The notes beneath the pieces were generated by a model. The model ran no database searches. It worked only from the letters and a program-made list of their open reading frames with translations, and was not told the DNA's origin. A stretch of DNA of 6,477 bases from Bacillota bacterium. GTDB lineage: Bacteria; Bacillota; UBA4882; UBA8346. The DNA is taken from assembly GCA_003501335.1 (NCBI GenBank), contig DNPQ01000348.1, positions 1-6,477 on the forward strand, given 5' to 3'. The position numbers and the translations under genes are program-made. Positions 1 to 5,757 of this stretch are shown in pieces (position 1 is the first letter of the stretch; every line of letters starts with the position of its first letter).

Positions 1-450
1 TTTGATGCTCCCGATAGTGATGAAACTTTGGGTACTTTCGAAAATAAGTTGCTTTGGCATTATCCGGTAGGCCAAAAAAATTCTGTCTTTGCGCTGCTCG
101 CCGGCGGTCTTGCAAATCGTGACAATGTGCCTTTACCGCAGCAATATAAATTAGGGGGATTATTCCGTCTGGGAGCCTATGGGTTCGACGAATTCTCCGG
201 CCCGAATTATCTTTTAGGAAGCCTAGGAATTTTAAAAAGCCTTACAAATAGTCCAACGGGGCCAAACCTCTATTTAGGCCTATGGGTAGAATATGGCGGC
301 GTTTATAACCAGTTATCCGAATTAAATCTTAAAAATGACTTCTCAGTCGGTCTCATCAGCCCAACTTTTCTCGGCCCGCTTTTTATTTGTGCCAGTTGTA
401 CAGAAAATTTTGATACCGTTTATTACATGGGGTTGGGACACTTTTTCTAA
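1..450 (+). CDS. C-terminal fragment of patatin-like phospholipase / Omp85-type outer-membrane beta-barrel protein (5' truncated by window edge)
   Basis: The frame is open from base 1 to a TAA at 448-450, giving 149 residues with no start inside the window. Visible features are alternating beta-strand-like segments, a conserved-looking block LGGLFRLGAYGFDEFSG (residues 51-67), which resembles the RLSGY-type block in the barrel of bacterial patatin-like proteins, then strands YLLGSLGIL and NLYLGLWVEYGGVYN. A TFLGPLF segment near residue 122 matches the TPLGPL motif common in the last strands of this family. The protein ends GLGHFF; a C-terminal aromatic residue is the usual outer-membrane barrel signature. 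The family places a patatin lipase domain or POTRA domains before such a barrel, but neither is in view, so the enzymatic half is inferred only. A C-A-S-C pair at residues 130-133 is unusual for an outer-membrane barrel. A plain BamA/TamA-like protein is the alternative. Confidence 0.72.
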   Translation, partial: FDAPDSDETLGTFENKLLWHYPVGQKNSVFALLAGGLANRDNVPLPQQYKLGGLFRLGAYGFDEFSGPNYLLGSLGILKSLTNSPTGPNLYLGLWVEYGGVYNQLSELNLKNDFSVGLISPTFLGPLFICASCTENFDTVYYMGLGHFF

Positions 451-465
451 AGCAGCGGTTTTAGG

Positions 466-963
466 TCAAAAGCACGACTTTGGATTTAAAATTTTTCTTT
501 ATAGACCCGTGATAAATTTAAAAATTATGGACACCGAAGTAAGCTATATGTTTAAAATCTCCCTATTCAAATACCTGTGGAAGTATATTAAATGTGCCTG
601 TAAAGGTCTTCCTTTTCAGGATCCAATATGGATTGCAGCGTGATCCCAAAAAGAGCGCCGATAATCATCCGGGGCTTTATTAAGCATTTCCCGGAAATAT
701 TGACTCAAAGAGGCCATTTTTTACTGAACAGTGTTTCCTTTTTACAGGTTCGCTTCAATTTCCGCCAAATACTTGTGAATCGCCATCTTGATTACCTCAA
801 TTCAATAAACCTCCATCGTTCTTATAATAATAATTAAGTTGACTCAAAACTACACCGGCTTTATCGGCGATATCCCCGTAAGGATACGTTGGCATAGCCT
901 TTTGTTGATATACAAAAAAAGCGGCTGTAATAATTCTTTTGGGATGGAGTCACCCGCAAGCAT
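466..963 (-). pseudogene. Decayed TetR/AcrR-family transcriptional regulator
   Basis: No intact ORF exists, but minus-strand translation across frames reads as a TetR protein. An ATG at 963-961 begins MLAGDSIPK. After an apparent loss of one A in the A-run at 937-940 the frame continues as RIITAAFFVYQQKA and then DIADKAGVVLSQLNYYYK, the classic TetR helix-turn-helix (I-A-x-x-A-G-V ... L-x-Y-Y). An apparent extra A near 799-803 shifts the frame again, and it resumes as IEVIKMAIHKYLAEIEANL, which fits helix 4. The C-terminal ligand-binding region continues in that frame as MASLSQYFREMLNKAPDDY and later ITGL / ILNPKS, broken by stops at 742-744, 721-723, 616-618, 544-546, 499-501 and 466-468. 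About 20 residues seem to be missing between NREILN and SVSIIF. The total, about 166 codons, is slightly short of the usual 190-200. It lies 96 bp downstream of fabH on the same strand. The HTH assignment is strong; the exact ends and the C-terminal part are less certain. Confidence 0.8.
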
Positions 964-1059
964 TTTTTGATTTCTATCGACATAGGACTTCACTCCATTC
1001 CATTCAACATACCTTTCAATTTAATACAATACAAATTTTCTATTTTGAATGTTTAGGGT

Positions 1060-2052
1060 CTACCAGCGAATTACACTTGCGCCCCATGTCAACCCGGCGC
1101 CGAAGCTTACTAAAACGACAAGATTTCCTTTATTAACCTTATGATCTTCCACTGCCTCACATAAAGCGATCGGAATTGAAGCCGCTGAAGTATTCCCGTA
1201 TCTTGCAAGATTTAGAAAAACTTTTTCCGGAGCTATTTTCAATTTTTGAATTAAAGATTCGATAATCCGGACATTCGCCTGATGGGGGATAATAAAATCG
1301 ACATCTTCCAAAGTGAAACCAGCATGATCCAGAGCGGACAGGATGGCTTTAGCCATTCCGCTTGCTGCTACTTTATAAACTTCTCTACCATTCATTTGTA
1401 AAAAATGCAGACTTTTTTCAACCGATTCCCGATCGGCTGGGAGTCGGGAACCTCCTGCCGGAATGGTCAATAATTCTGCGCCGGCCCCATCGGCTCCCAA
1501 AAAGGTATTAAAAATCCCCGAACTGCCATTACCATACTGTAGTAGAGCTGCGCCGGCCCCATCCCCAAAAAGAATACACGTACTCCGATCATGCCAGTTG
1601 ATGATCCGCGAAAAAGTTTCTGCTCCGATTAAAAGCACATTTTGATAAGCTTTACTCTTAATATAGGCGTCAGCGACAGAAAGTCCATAAATAAATCCTG
1701 AGCAGGCCGCTGCAATATCAAAAGCTACTGCATTTTTGGCGCCAATCTTCTGTTGAACCAGACACGCACAGGCAGGCATTTGAGTATCCGGGGTTGCGGT
1801 TGCCACAATAATCAAATCCAAATCCGTAGGCAAAAGTCTTGACTTTTCAAGCGCCCTTCTAGCCGCAACGGCAGCCAAATCAGAAGTAGCTTGATCCGCG
1901 GCAGCAATATGCCGTTGCTTAATTCCCGTACGCGTATAGATCCACTCATCCGAAGTATCTACCATTTGTTCGATCTCAAAATTGGTAAGAACTTTCTCCG
2001 GAACATAAAATCCTAAACCTTTAAATTCAGTCCTTCCCAAATTATTTTGCAC
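1060..2052 (-). CDS. fabH: Beta-ketoacyl-[acyl-carrier-protein] synthase III (KAS III)
   Basis: This cytoplasmic enzyme condenses acetyl-CoA (or another acyl-CoA primer) with malonyl-ACP to start type II fatty-acid synthesis. The product has 330 residues, within the normal FabH range. The thiolase-fold catalytic triad is complete: Cys117 in DIAAACSGF, His257 in IIPHQANVRII and Asn287 in YGNTSAAS. Other family blocks are DTSDEWIYTRTGIKQRHIA (32-50), ILFGDGAGAALL (160-171) and the C-terminal SFGAGLTWGA. The start is GTG at 2052, preceded at 7 nt by a GAGGGGG ribosome-binding site. No other fab gene (fabD, fabG, acpP, fapR) is adjacent, so this FabH stands outside a fab cluster and could be a second copy. 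Its promoter carries a palindrome in the spacer, and a dead TetR gene follows it. A specialised KAS III for another acyl starter is possible; substrate preference cannot be read from the sequence. Confidence 0.96.
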   Translation of the reverse strand: MQNNLGRTEFKGLGFYVPEKVLTNFEIEQMVDTSDEWIYTRTGIKQRHIAAADQATSDLAAVAARRALEKSRLLPTDLDLIIVATATPDTQMPACACLVQQKIGAKNAVAFDIAAACSGFIYGLSVADAYIKSKAYQNVLLIGAETFSRIINWHDRSTCILFGDGAGAALLQYGNGSSGIFNTFLGADGAGAELLTIPAGGSRLPADRESVEKSLHFLQMNGREVYKVAASGMAKAILSALDHAGFTLEDVDFIIPHQANVRIIESLIQKLKIAPEKVFLNLARYGNTSAASIPIALCEAVEDHKVNKGNLVVLVSFGAGLTWGASVIRW

Positions 2053-2059
2053 AAGTCAA

Positions 2060-2066
2060 CCCCCTC
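2060..2066 (-). promoter_or_regulatory. Ribosome-binding site of fabH, supports GTG start
   Basis: The minus strand reads GAGGGGG, seven bases before GTG at 2052. No ATG with a comparable site lies nearby in frame, so this site decides the GTG start. Confidence 0.75.
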
Positions 2067-2092
2067 TTTAAGTTCATTACTGAATATTACAA

Positions 2093-2121
2093 ATTATATC
2101 ACCATTGATTGGTGACATGAA
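2093..2121 (-). promoter_or_regulatory. fabH promoter with extended -10
   Basis: The minus strand has a perfect TATAAT at 2098-2093 preceded by TGA, giving the extended -10 form TGnTATAAT. Seventeen bases upstream is TTCATG (2121-2116), a poor -35 with three of six consensus bases. An extended -10 is known to compensate for a weak -35. The expected transcription start is near 2086, leaving a leader of roughly 34 nt before the GTG. Confidence 0.7.
2099..2115. promoter_or_regulatory. Palindromic putative operator inside the fabH promoter spacer
   Basis: Plus-strand TCACCA-TTGAT-TGGTGA is a perfect 6 bp inverted repeat around a 5 bp centre. One mismatched pair further out, two more base pairs match, so the symmetry spans about 23 bp. 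It occupies exactly the 17 bp between the -10 and -35 hexamers, so a dimer bound here would block RNA polymerase. It does not resemble the FapR or FabT operator consensus as I know them. Size and placement suit a TetR-type repressor. The binding protein is inferred, not shown. Confidence 0.55.
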
Positions 2122-2500
2122 TTTCTTTATCTTGGTAACCATCCACAACTCTGTAATATTTGGTTAATTGGGACAACCTTATTAAAATAATTTTAAAATG
2201 TCCTTAAATTGTTGGCAATAATTTATTGAGTATCATTCCCCAAAAAGTTCAGGGCTCATGATTAATAATGCCATTCACCGCCAAACTTTCCACAAAAATA
2301 CCTGTAATTATCTTTTAATTCCCTCGTTTTGATTCTAGGAAAACCATAATAAAAGCCATAATAGCTTTAAGTGTTTCCAACATTGCCATCAATTGCATAA
2401 AGGGATCCCAGGCTTCGTTACGAATCCAATTTCTAATGATTTATGTTAATTAACTTTTCATGTCCATATCTCATTACACAATAAGGAAGGAGTTTGTAAC
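2116..2500. other. Intergenic region between the fabH promoter and the SLH gene
   Basis: This AT-rich, non-coding stretch lies between the divergent fabH and SLH genes. It should contain the SLH-gene promoter, but I see no convincing pair of hexamers; the best candidate is TTACGA, 18 bp, TATGTT near 2417-2446, which is weak. It ends with the SLH ribosome-binding site GGAAGGAG at 2485-2492. One short minus-strand reading frame (2315-2398) is listed separately. No terminator-like hairpin or RNA gene was recognised. Confidence 0.5.
2315..2398 (-). CDS. Possible small hydrophobic peptide ORF (27 residues), doubtful
   Basis: The minus strand has an ATG at 2398-2396 and a TAA at 2317-2315. The peptide starts MQLMAMLETLKAIMAFIM, has a hydrophobic middle and ends in a charged ESKRGN tail, as small membrane peptides often do. 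The frame stays open upstream of the ATG to about 2434 and includes RNEAWDPF, so it could instead be the remnant of a longer gene. Only a weak GGGA lies upstream as a ribosome-binding site. I do not recognise it; chance is a real possibility. Confidence 0.2.
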   Translation of the reverse strand: MQLMAMLETLKAIMAFIMVFLESKRGN

Positions 2501-3742
2501 ATGTTTTTTATCAATCGAAAATCTTATCTGATCCTTTGCATCATATTGGTATTTATCTTCCTTTTCAGTACTGAGTCTCAAGCTGCGCCGGTTTTATCGG
2601 ACATCAGCGATACCTGGGCTATCAAACCCATTCAAAGCTTAGCCGATAAAGGTATAATCAATGGTTATCCGGACGGTTCCTTCAAACCGGATCAACCGAT
2701 TACCCGGGCTGAGTTTGCCAAGTTGATTGCCCGGACCTTTCACTATCAACCATCGGATCAAGGCTATTTTTCTGACACTACCGGAAATTGGGCCAAAAAT
2801 TTTATCAGCTCCGCAGTTCAGCATAAAGTGATGCATCCTTTTCCCGATGGAACATTCAAGCCAAAACAACAACTCAGCCGAGCCCAGATGGCCACCATGC
2901 TGACTCGGATTATTCAGCTTGGTAAACCAGAAGAAAAATACAACCCCTGGTCCACTAGTTTTAGTGATGTTCCCAAATCAAACTGGGCTTTTCAGAATAT
3001 TGAGATCATCAATAAACTGAATCTTTTTCCAGCAAGTTTCAAAAGTGAATTTCATCCCGAACAAATGGTAACTCGAGCCGAAGCAGCCTGGATGATTAAA
3101 GCTACTGGTGATCTGGCTATCTCCAAAGGGAAAATCACCAGCATCAGCTCAGACACTGGACTGGTCAATGTTAAAAATGCCAGCGGCGATCCGGTTCTGG
3201 CCATGGTCACCCCGGATACCATTTTATTGCGTAATAATAATCCCAGTGATGTGGATACTCTATTAAACGGCGATGACGCTACAGTTATTGCCTCGCCTTC
3301 CGGAGATGTCAAATTTCTAAAAGCCTTTGGTCAAGTTACCAAAAATGATTTACTCTCAAAAGTTAGCTCCATGACCAAAGGAAAATTGACAAAGGATGAA
3401 ATCAGTGCGATGGTAGCGGGGGATTGGAATGCTGTAAAAGACGATTTAAAAGGTGACCTCTACAATAAAATGATTTCCATGGGGCTCTCCCCGGCCGAAG
3501 CCGAAAGTTTGATGGTACGAGACTGGAATTATCTTGATACCTTAAGCAAAGATCGTTTGTCCCAAGCCCTTTCCAGTCGTTTAGGCATTACGCAGGACTT
3601 TGCTCAGGCCATGCTTGACCGGGACCTTGGCAAAATCAAAGACTACGGCAAGATCGAGCTAGCCACCGCTGCTTTAAGTAAATTATTAGGCGCATCTGAT
3701 TCCGGCCCAAACCAAAATCAAGGTACCAATAATTCCTATTAA
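2501..3742 (+). CDS. Secreted protein with three SLH domains and C-terminal helical repeats
   Basis: The 413-residue product is exported and probably anchored to the cell wall through SLH domains, which bind secondary or pyruvylated wall polymers or, in Negativicutes, modified peptidoglycan. The signal peptide is residues 1-28 (basic N-terminus, long hydrophobic core, probable cleavage SQA|AP). SLH1 spans about 33-78 (GYPDGSF, ITRAEFA). SLH2 spans about 90-138 (PFPDGTF, LSRAQMA). SLH3 spans about 154-200 (VTRAEAA) but lacks the x-PDG-x-F turn and looks degenerate. Residues 208-276 look like a small beta domain. Residues 296-397 form three tandem ~33-residue helical repeats. The tail after 398 is Gly/Asn/Gln-rich. 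The start is supported by GGAAGGAG eight bases upstream of the ATG. It is transcribed alone and ends before a strong terminator. The SLH calls are firm; the role of the C-terminal half is unknown. It has no beta-barrel, unlike OmpM-type outer-membrane tethers. Confidence 0.92.
   Translation: MFFINRKSYLILCIILVFIFLFSTESQAAPVLSDISDTWAIKPIQSLADKGIINGYPDGSFKPDQPITRAEFAKLIARTFHYQPSDQGYFSDTTGNWAKNFISSAVQHKVMHPFPDGTFKPKQQLSRAQMATMLTRIIQLGKPEEKYNPWSTSFSDVPKSNWAFQNIEIINKLNLFPASFKSEFHPEQMVTRAEAAWMIKATGDLAISKGKITSISSDTGLVNVKNASGDPVLAMVTPDTILLRNNNPSDVDTLLNGDDATVIASPSGDVKFLKAFGQVTKNDLLSKVSSMTKGKLTKDEISAMVAGDWNAVKDDLKGDLYNKMISMGLSPAEAESLMVRDWNYLDTLSKDRLSQALSSRLGITQDFAQAMLDRDLGKIKDYGKIELATAALSKLLGASDSGPNQNQGTNNSY
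3386..3691 (+). repeat. Three tandem ~33-residue protein repeats within the SLH protein
   Basis: Repeat units start at residues 296, 329 and 363 (bases 3386, 3485 and 3587). Each begins [LI][TS], has D-[W/W/L] exactly 12-13 residues later (D308-W309, D341-W342, D375-L376), an aliphatic residue at +16 (V312, L345, I379) and a Leu at +24 (L320, L353, L387), and ends in Gly. The register is constant, and prediction by eye is two short helices per unit. The DNA copies have diverged, so the duplication is old. Confidence 0.7.
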
Positions 3743-3792
3743 TCAACTGATACCATAACCTATCTATCATGTTACAAATACTTGAAAACAGC

Positions 3793-3828
3793 AAAAAACG
3801 GGTGAAGACAAAAATCCACCCGTTTTTT
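3793..3828. terminator. Bidirectional intrinsic terminator between the SLH gene and the LysE-family gene
   Basis: AAAAAACGGGTG (3793-3804) pairs perfectly with CACCCGTTTTTT (3817-3828) around a 12-base loop. The GC-rich core is flanked by an A-run on one side and a T-run on the other, so a U-tract follows the hairpin in either direction. It lies between two convergent genes (stop at 3742, + strand; stop at 3854, - strand) and can end both transcripts. Confidence 0.9.
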
Positions 3829-3853
3829 CCATCATAACCTCAATTCAGTGCGG

Positions 3854-4486
3854 CTAAAATTTAAAACATAGTACAACCAATCCAAATCCACAAATAACCA
3901 TCCCCGAAATCCGGTTAACCCACAGTAATTTCCGATAATCAAATTTCGAACGAAAACCCCCGACCAACATGGTTAAAAACAGCCACCACACCACAGAACC
4001 TAAAAATACTCCCAGTATCAGCAGCTGGGTTGCGCCTGTGCTCTGCCGGTGTTCCGGTCGAATCAAGCCGCGCCCTACACCGAGCCCGGCAAAGATAGCT
4101 GTAAAGGCAAGTACTGTTAAAGGGTTCGCTAAAGTCAGCAAAAAGGTTGAAAAATAAACTCCGATTAAACTCTTGCCATTGAAATTCTCGGGAGCGATGG
4201 CCGGTTTAGAAAAAAAGCTGATGATTCCGAGCCCGCAAAGAAATAAGCCCCCGCCCAAACGCAACCAATAATGATAATGAATGAGCACATTTGAAACAAC
4301 TGTTAATCCAAATCCGGCAACGGCCCCATAAATAGTATCCGCAGTAGCCGCTCCCAAACCTGCTACAAAGCCATGAAGCCTTCCGGCATTCAAAGTACGC
4401 TTAATACATAGAAAGCCAATTGGCCCAACCGGGGCGGCGATTAAAACGCCAATTAAAATTCCCTTCCACAATAAATGAAGAGTCAT
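3854..4486 (-). CDS. LysE/RhtB-family amino-acid exporter
   Basis: The 210-residue integral membrane protein belongs to the LysE superfamily, whose members export amino acids or related small solutes from the cytoplasm. Family hallmarks are the N-terminal GVLIAAPVGPIGFLCIKRTL (13-32), then GFVAGLGAATADTIYGAVAGFG (39-60), LTLANPLTVLAF (117-128) and GSVVWWLFLT (163-172). About six hydrophobic segments are visible, the usual number. The length is normal for the family (about 200-215). The start is supported by AGGAAGG five bases upstream of the ATG. It is a single-gene unit with its own promoter (4547-4575), ending at the terminator shared with the SLH gene. No LysG/ArgP-type LysR regulator gene lies beside it. 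The exported substrate cannot be told from the sequence. Confidence 0.9.
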   Translation of the reverse strand: MTLHLLWKGILIGVLIAAPVGPIGFLCIKRTLNAGRLHGFVAGLGAATADTIYGAVAGFGLTVVSNVLIHYHYWLRLGGGLFLCGLGIISFFSKPAIAPENFNGKSLIGVYFSTFLLTLANPLTVLAFTAIFAGLGVGRGLIRPEHRQSTGATQLLILGVFLGSVVWWLFLTMLVGGFRSKFDYRKLLWVNRISGMVICGFGLVVLCFKF

Positions 4487-4546
4487 GTGTACCTTCCTGC
4501 TAGAATTAACGATTGAGGGTAGAATAAATCGAAAACAAACACTTTT

Positions 4547-4575
4547 ATTATATTTGTCTTGGCCCCTAAATTCAA
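4547..4575 (-). promoter_or_regulatory. Sigma-70-type promoter of the LysE-family gene
   Basis: On the minus strand, TTGAAT (4575-4570) is followed by 17 bp and a perfect TATAAT (4552-4547). This predicts a start near 4540 and a leader of about 54 nt before the ATG at 4486. Both hexamers and the spacing are near consensus. No operator-like palindrome was seen overlapping it. Confidence 0.75.
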
Positions 4576-4696
4576 CCCTATCTTTTTATTATCAACCATT
4601 TTAGTCCCGCAGTCCAATTTCGCACTAAAGATTTTAGCTTAGAAAGCCGTAATAAATGATAGGAATATTAAATTCTTGCAATAAAAACAAAATTTT

Positions 4697-4703
4697 AGGA
4701 GGT
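4697..4703 (+). promoter_or_regulatory. Strong ribosome-binding site choosing the 4713 start
   Basis: AGGAGGT sits nine bases before the ATG at 4713. An in-frame ATG at 4656 lacks any such site and would add 19 unlikely residues, so 4713 is taken as the true start. Confidence 0.85.
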
Positions 4704-4712
4704 CTTTTCAAC

Positions 4713-5285
4713 ATGGCCAAAAACTCCAAATTTAAAAAATTTCTAATCATTCTTTTGCTCCTGGTCATAATTGTAGGAATCCTATGGGGATTGCAATATT
4801 ACGTTCACTTCTTCAATAAACCCCTTAAAATGTTCAACGCGTATATTTTGAAAGCAAACCGCATCGTTTATAAAGATATGTTCTGGGGTATCTCTGCCGG
4901 TACCTTACTTTTTATTGTTCTTTTAATCGTATTACCTGTACTGATGAGAAAAATCAATACCCGGAGCTATTTTAAAAATCTATTTCAAGGTGTGATCTCT
5001 TCGTTCATCTTCTTTATATCCCAAACCATTTATCAAGCCTGTGAACGAATTAGTCAATTTTATCTGCTAGTGACACTCATTGGTATTGTCCTAATTACTC
5101 TGATTTTGATACGAATAGTTGCAGGTATGTATAAAAAGGAAGCCGATCAAGTAGAGTTTCGCACTTCTTTTATAGCCAGTATTACCGCTGGGCTCATCTT
5201 TAGCGTGTTATTGCAACTGGTATCTTTATGGGGTCATTGGTTGAATGCCAATTTTCACCTGCAATTATTTTCGATAAAACTGTAA
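4713..5285 (+). CDS. Uncharacterised membrane protein, about five transmembrane helices
   Basis: I do not recognise this 190-residue protein. It begins MAKNSKFKKF, a short basic N-terminus typical of a cytoplasmic anchor, followed by a hydrophobic segment at about 10-30. More hydrophobic segments lie at about 57-78, 87-106, 113-137 and 152-172, separated by short basic stretches (MRKINTR around 78-84, YKKEAD around 140-145) that suggest cytoplasmic loops. The region between the first and second helices (about 31-55) is polar-aromatic and probably external. There is no catalytic motif, binding signature or lipobox. A perfect AGGAGGT fixes the start. It is transcribed divergently from the LysE-family gene and converges on the cheX-like gene with only 13 bp between stop codons. 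Its strong ribosome-binding site and clean reading frame say it is a real gene; function is unknown. Confidence 0.8.
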   Translation: MAKNSKFKKFLIILLLLVIIVGILWGLQYYVHFFNKPLKMFNAYILKANRIVYKDMFWGISAGTLLFIVLLIVLPVLMRKINTRSYFKNLFQGVISSFIFFISQTIYQACERISQFYLLVTLIGIVLITLILIRIVAGMYKKEADQVEFRTSFIASITAGLIFSVLLQLVSLWGHWLNANFHLQLFSIKL

Positions 5286-5298
5286 TCCCTTTCTTGTC

Positions 5299-5757
5299 TT
5301 ACTCGATCTCAATATTTACTTCAATTCGGCCTGCCGGAGTATTAATATTGATTGCAATACTCTGCACCGGACTGATAATAAAATAGATCTCCTCAGCGAC
5401 AATAATTGAAGGTGGTGAAATATCAATATTGACACCAATATCCGATAATAAAATCGATGCTTTACCGGTTGTCATGTTGGATAATTCACCGATGGCACTG
5501 AGAACCATCATATTAAACTCGTCAACCGGCATTCCCGGTGCCATCGCGGAGATTAATTTTTTAGCTGTTTCTTGAGAAAAAGAATAGGCTACATTACCTT
5601 TGATATCCCCGACCAGCCCGACAATGGCCGTTACATCCAGCGTTACTTGGGTCCGTTCTTTTTTTTCCATATTGCCGATCTCAACACCGGTAATCCCAAA
5701 TTGCTCCAAAACCTTAATAAGGGCTTCTAAAAAAGGATTGATATAGGTTGTATTCAT
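5299..5757 (-). CDS. cheX: CheX-like chemotaxis phosphatase (CheC/CheX family), distal copy
   Basis: The 152-residue product belongs to the CheC/CheX/FliY family, cytoplasmic phosphatases that remove phosphate from CheY-P to end the chemotactic signal. The single active-site motif typical of CheX is present as E91-x-x-N94 in AIGELSNMTTGKAS, followed by the family Gly98. The N-terminus NTTYINPFLEALIKVLEQF is characteristic of CheX, as are the GDIKGNVAYSF strand (50-60) and the C-terminal beta-strand VQSIAININT. The length is normal for CheX (about 150-155). Its ATG overlaps the upstream gene's TGA by 4 bp (ATGA), implying translational coupling; an AAGGCGG lies 12 bases upstream inside that gene. 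It is the last gene of the visible operon, and no hairpin is evident in the 13 bp before the convergent gene's stop. Confidence 0.87.
   Translation of the reverse strand: MNTTYINPFLEALIKVLEQFGITGVEIGNMEKKERTQVTLDVTAIVGLVGDIKGNVAYSFSQETAKKLISAMAPGMPVDEFNMMVLSAIGELSNMTTGKASILLSDIGVNIDISPPSIIVAEEIYFIISPVQSIAININTPAGRIEVNIEIE

Noticed and set aside
616..717. 33-residue minus-strand ORF starting MASLSQYFREMLNK as an independent small gene
   Set aside because: It has no ribosome-binding site, is in frame with the preceding remnant and resembles the TetR C-terminal domain, so it is treated as part of the pseudogene.
742..786. Short minus-strand ORF MAIHKYLAEIEANL, first thought to resemble the N-terminus of a type IIG/ISP restriction enzyme
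   Set aside because: In context it joins the TetR helix-turn-helix upstream after a single-base frameshift and fits TetR helix 4 better; the restriction-enzyme idea was dropped.
335..837. Plus-strand ORFs at 335-643 and 628-837
   Set aside because: The first overlaps the end of the barrel gene out of frame. Both lie opposite the TetR pseudogene, lack ribosome-binding sites and give protein-unlike compositions.
939..1136. Plus-strand ORF of 65 residues across the end of fabH
   Set aside because: It overlaps fabH on the opposite strand and the start of the pseudogene, with a low-complexity, unrecognisable product.
2639..3312. Minus-strand ORFs of 77 and 86 residues inside the SLH gene
   Set aside because: They are antisense shadows of a confidently coding gene and have no family signals of their own.
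4630..4671. Promoter for the membrane protein at 4713
   Set aside because: TTAGAA and TATTAA hexamers exist but are about 21 bp apart; no acceptable spacing was found, so no promoter is called.
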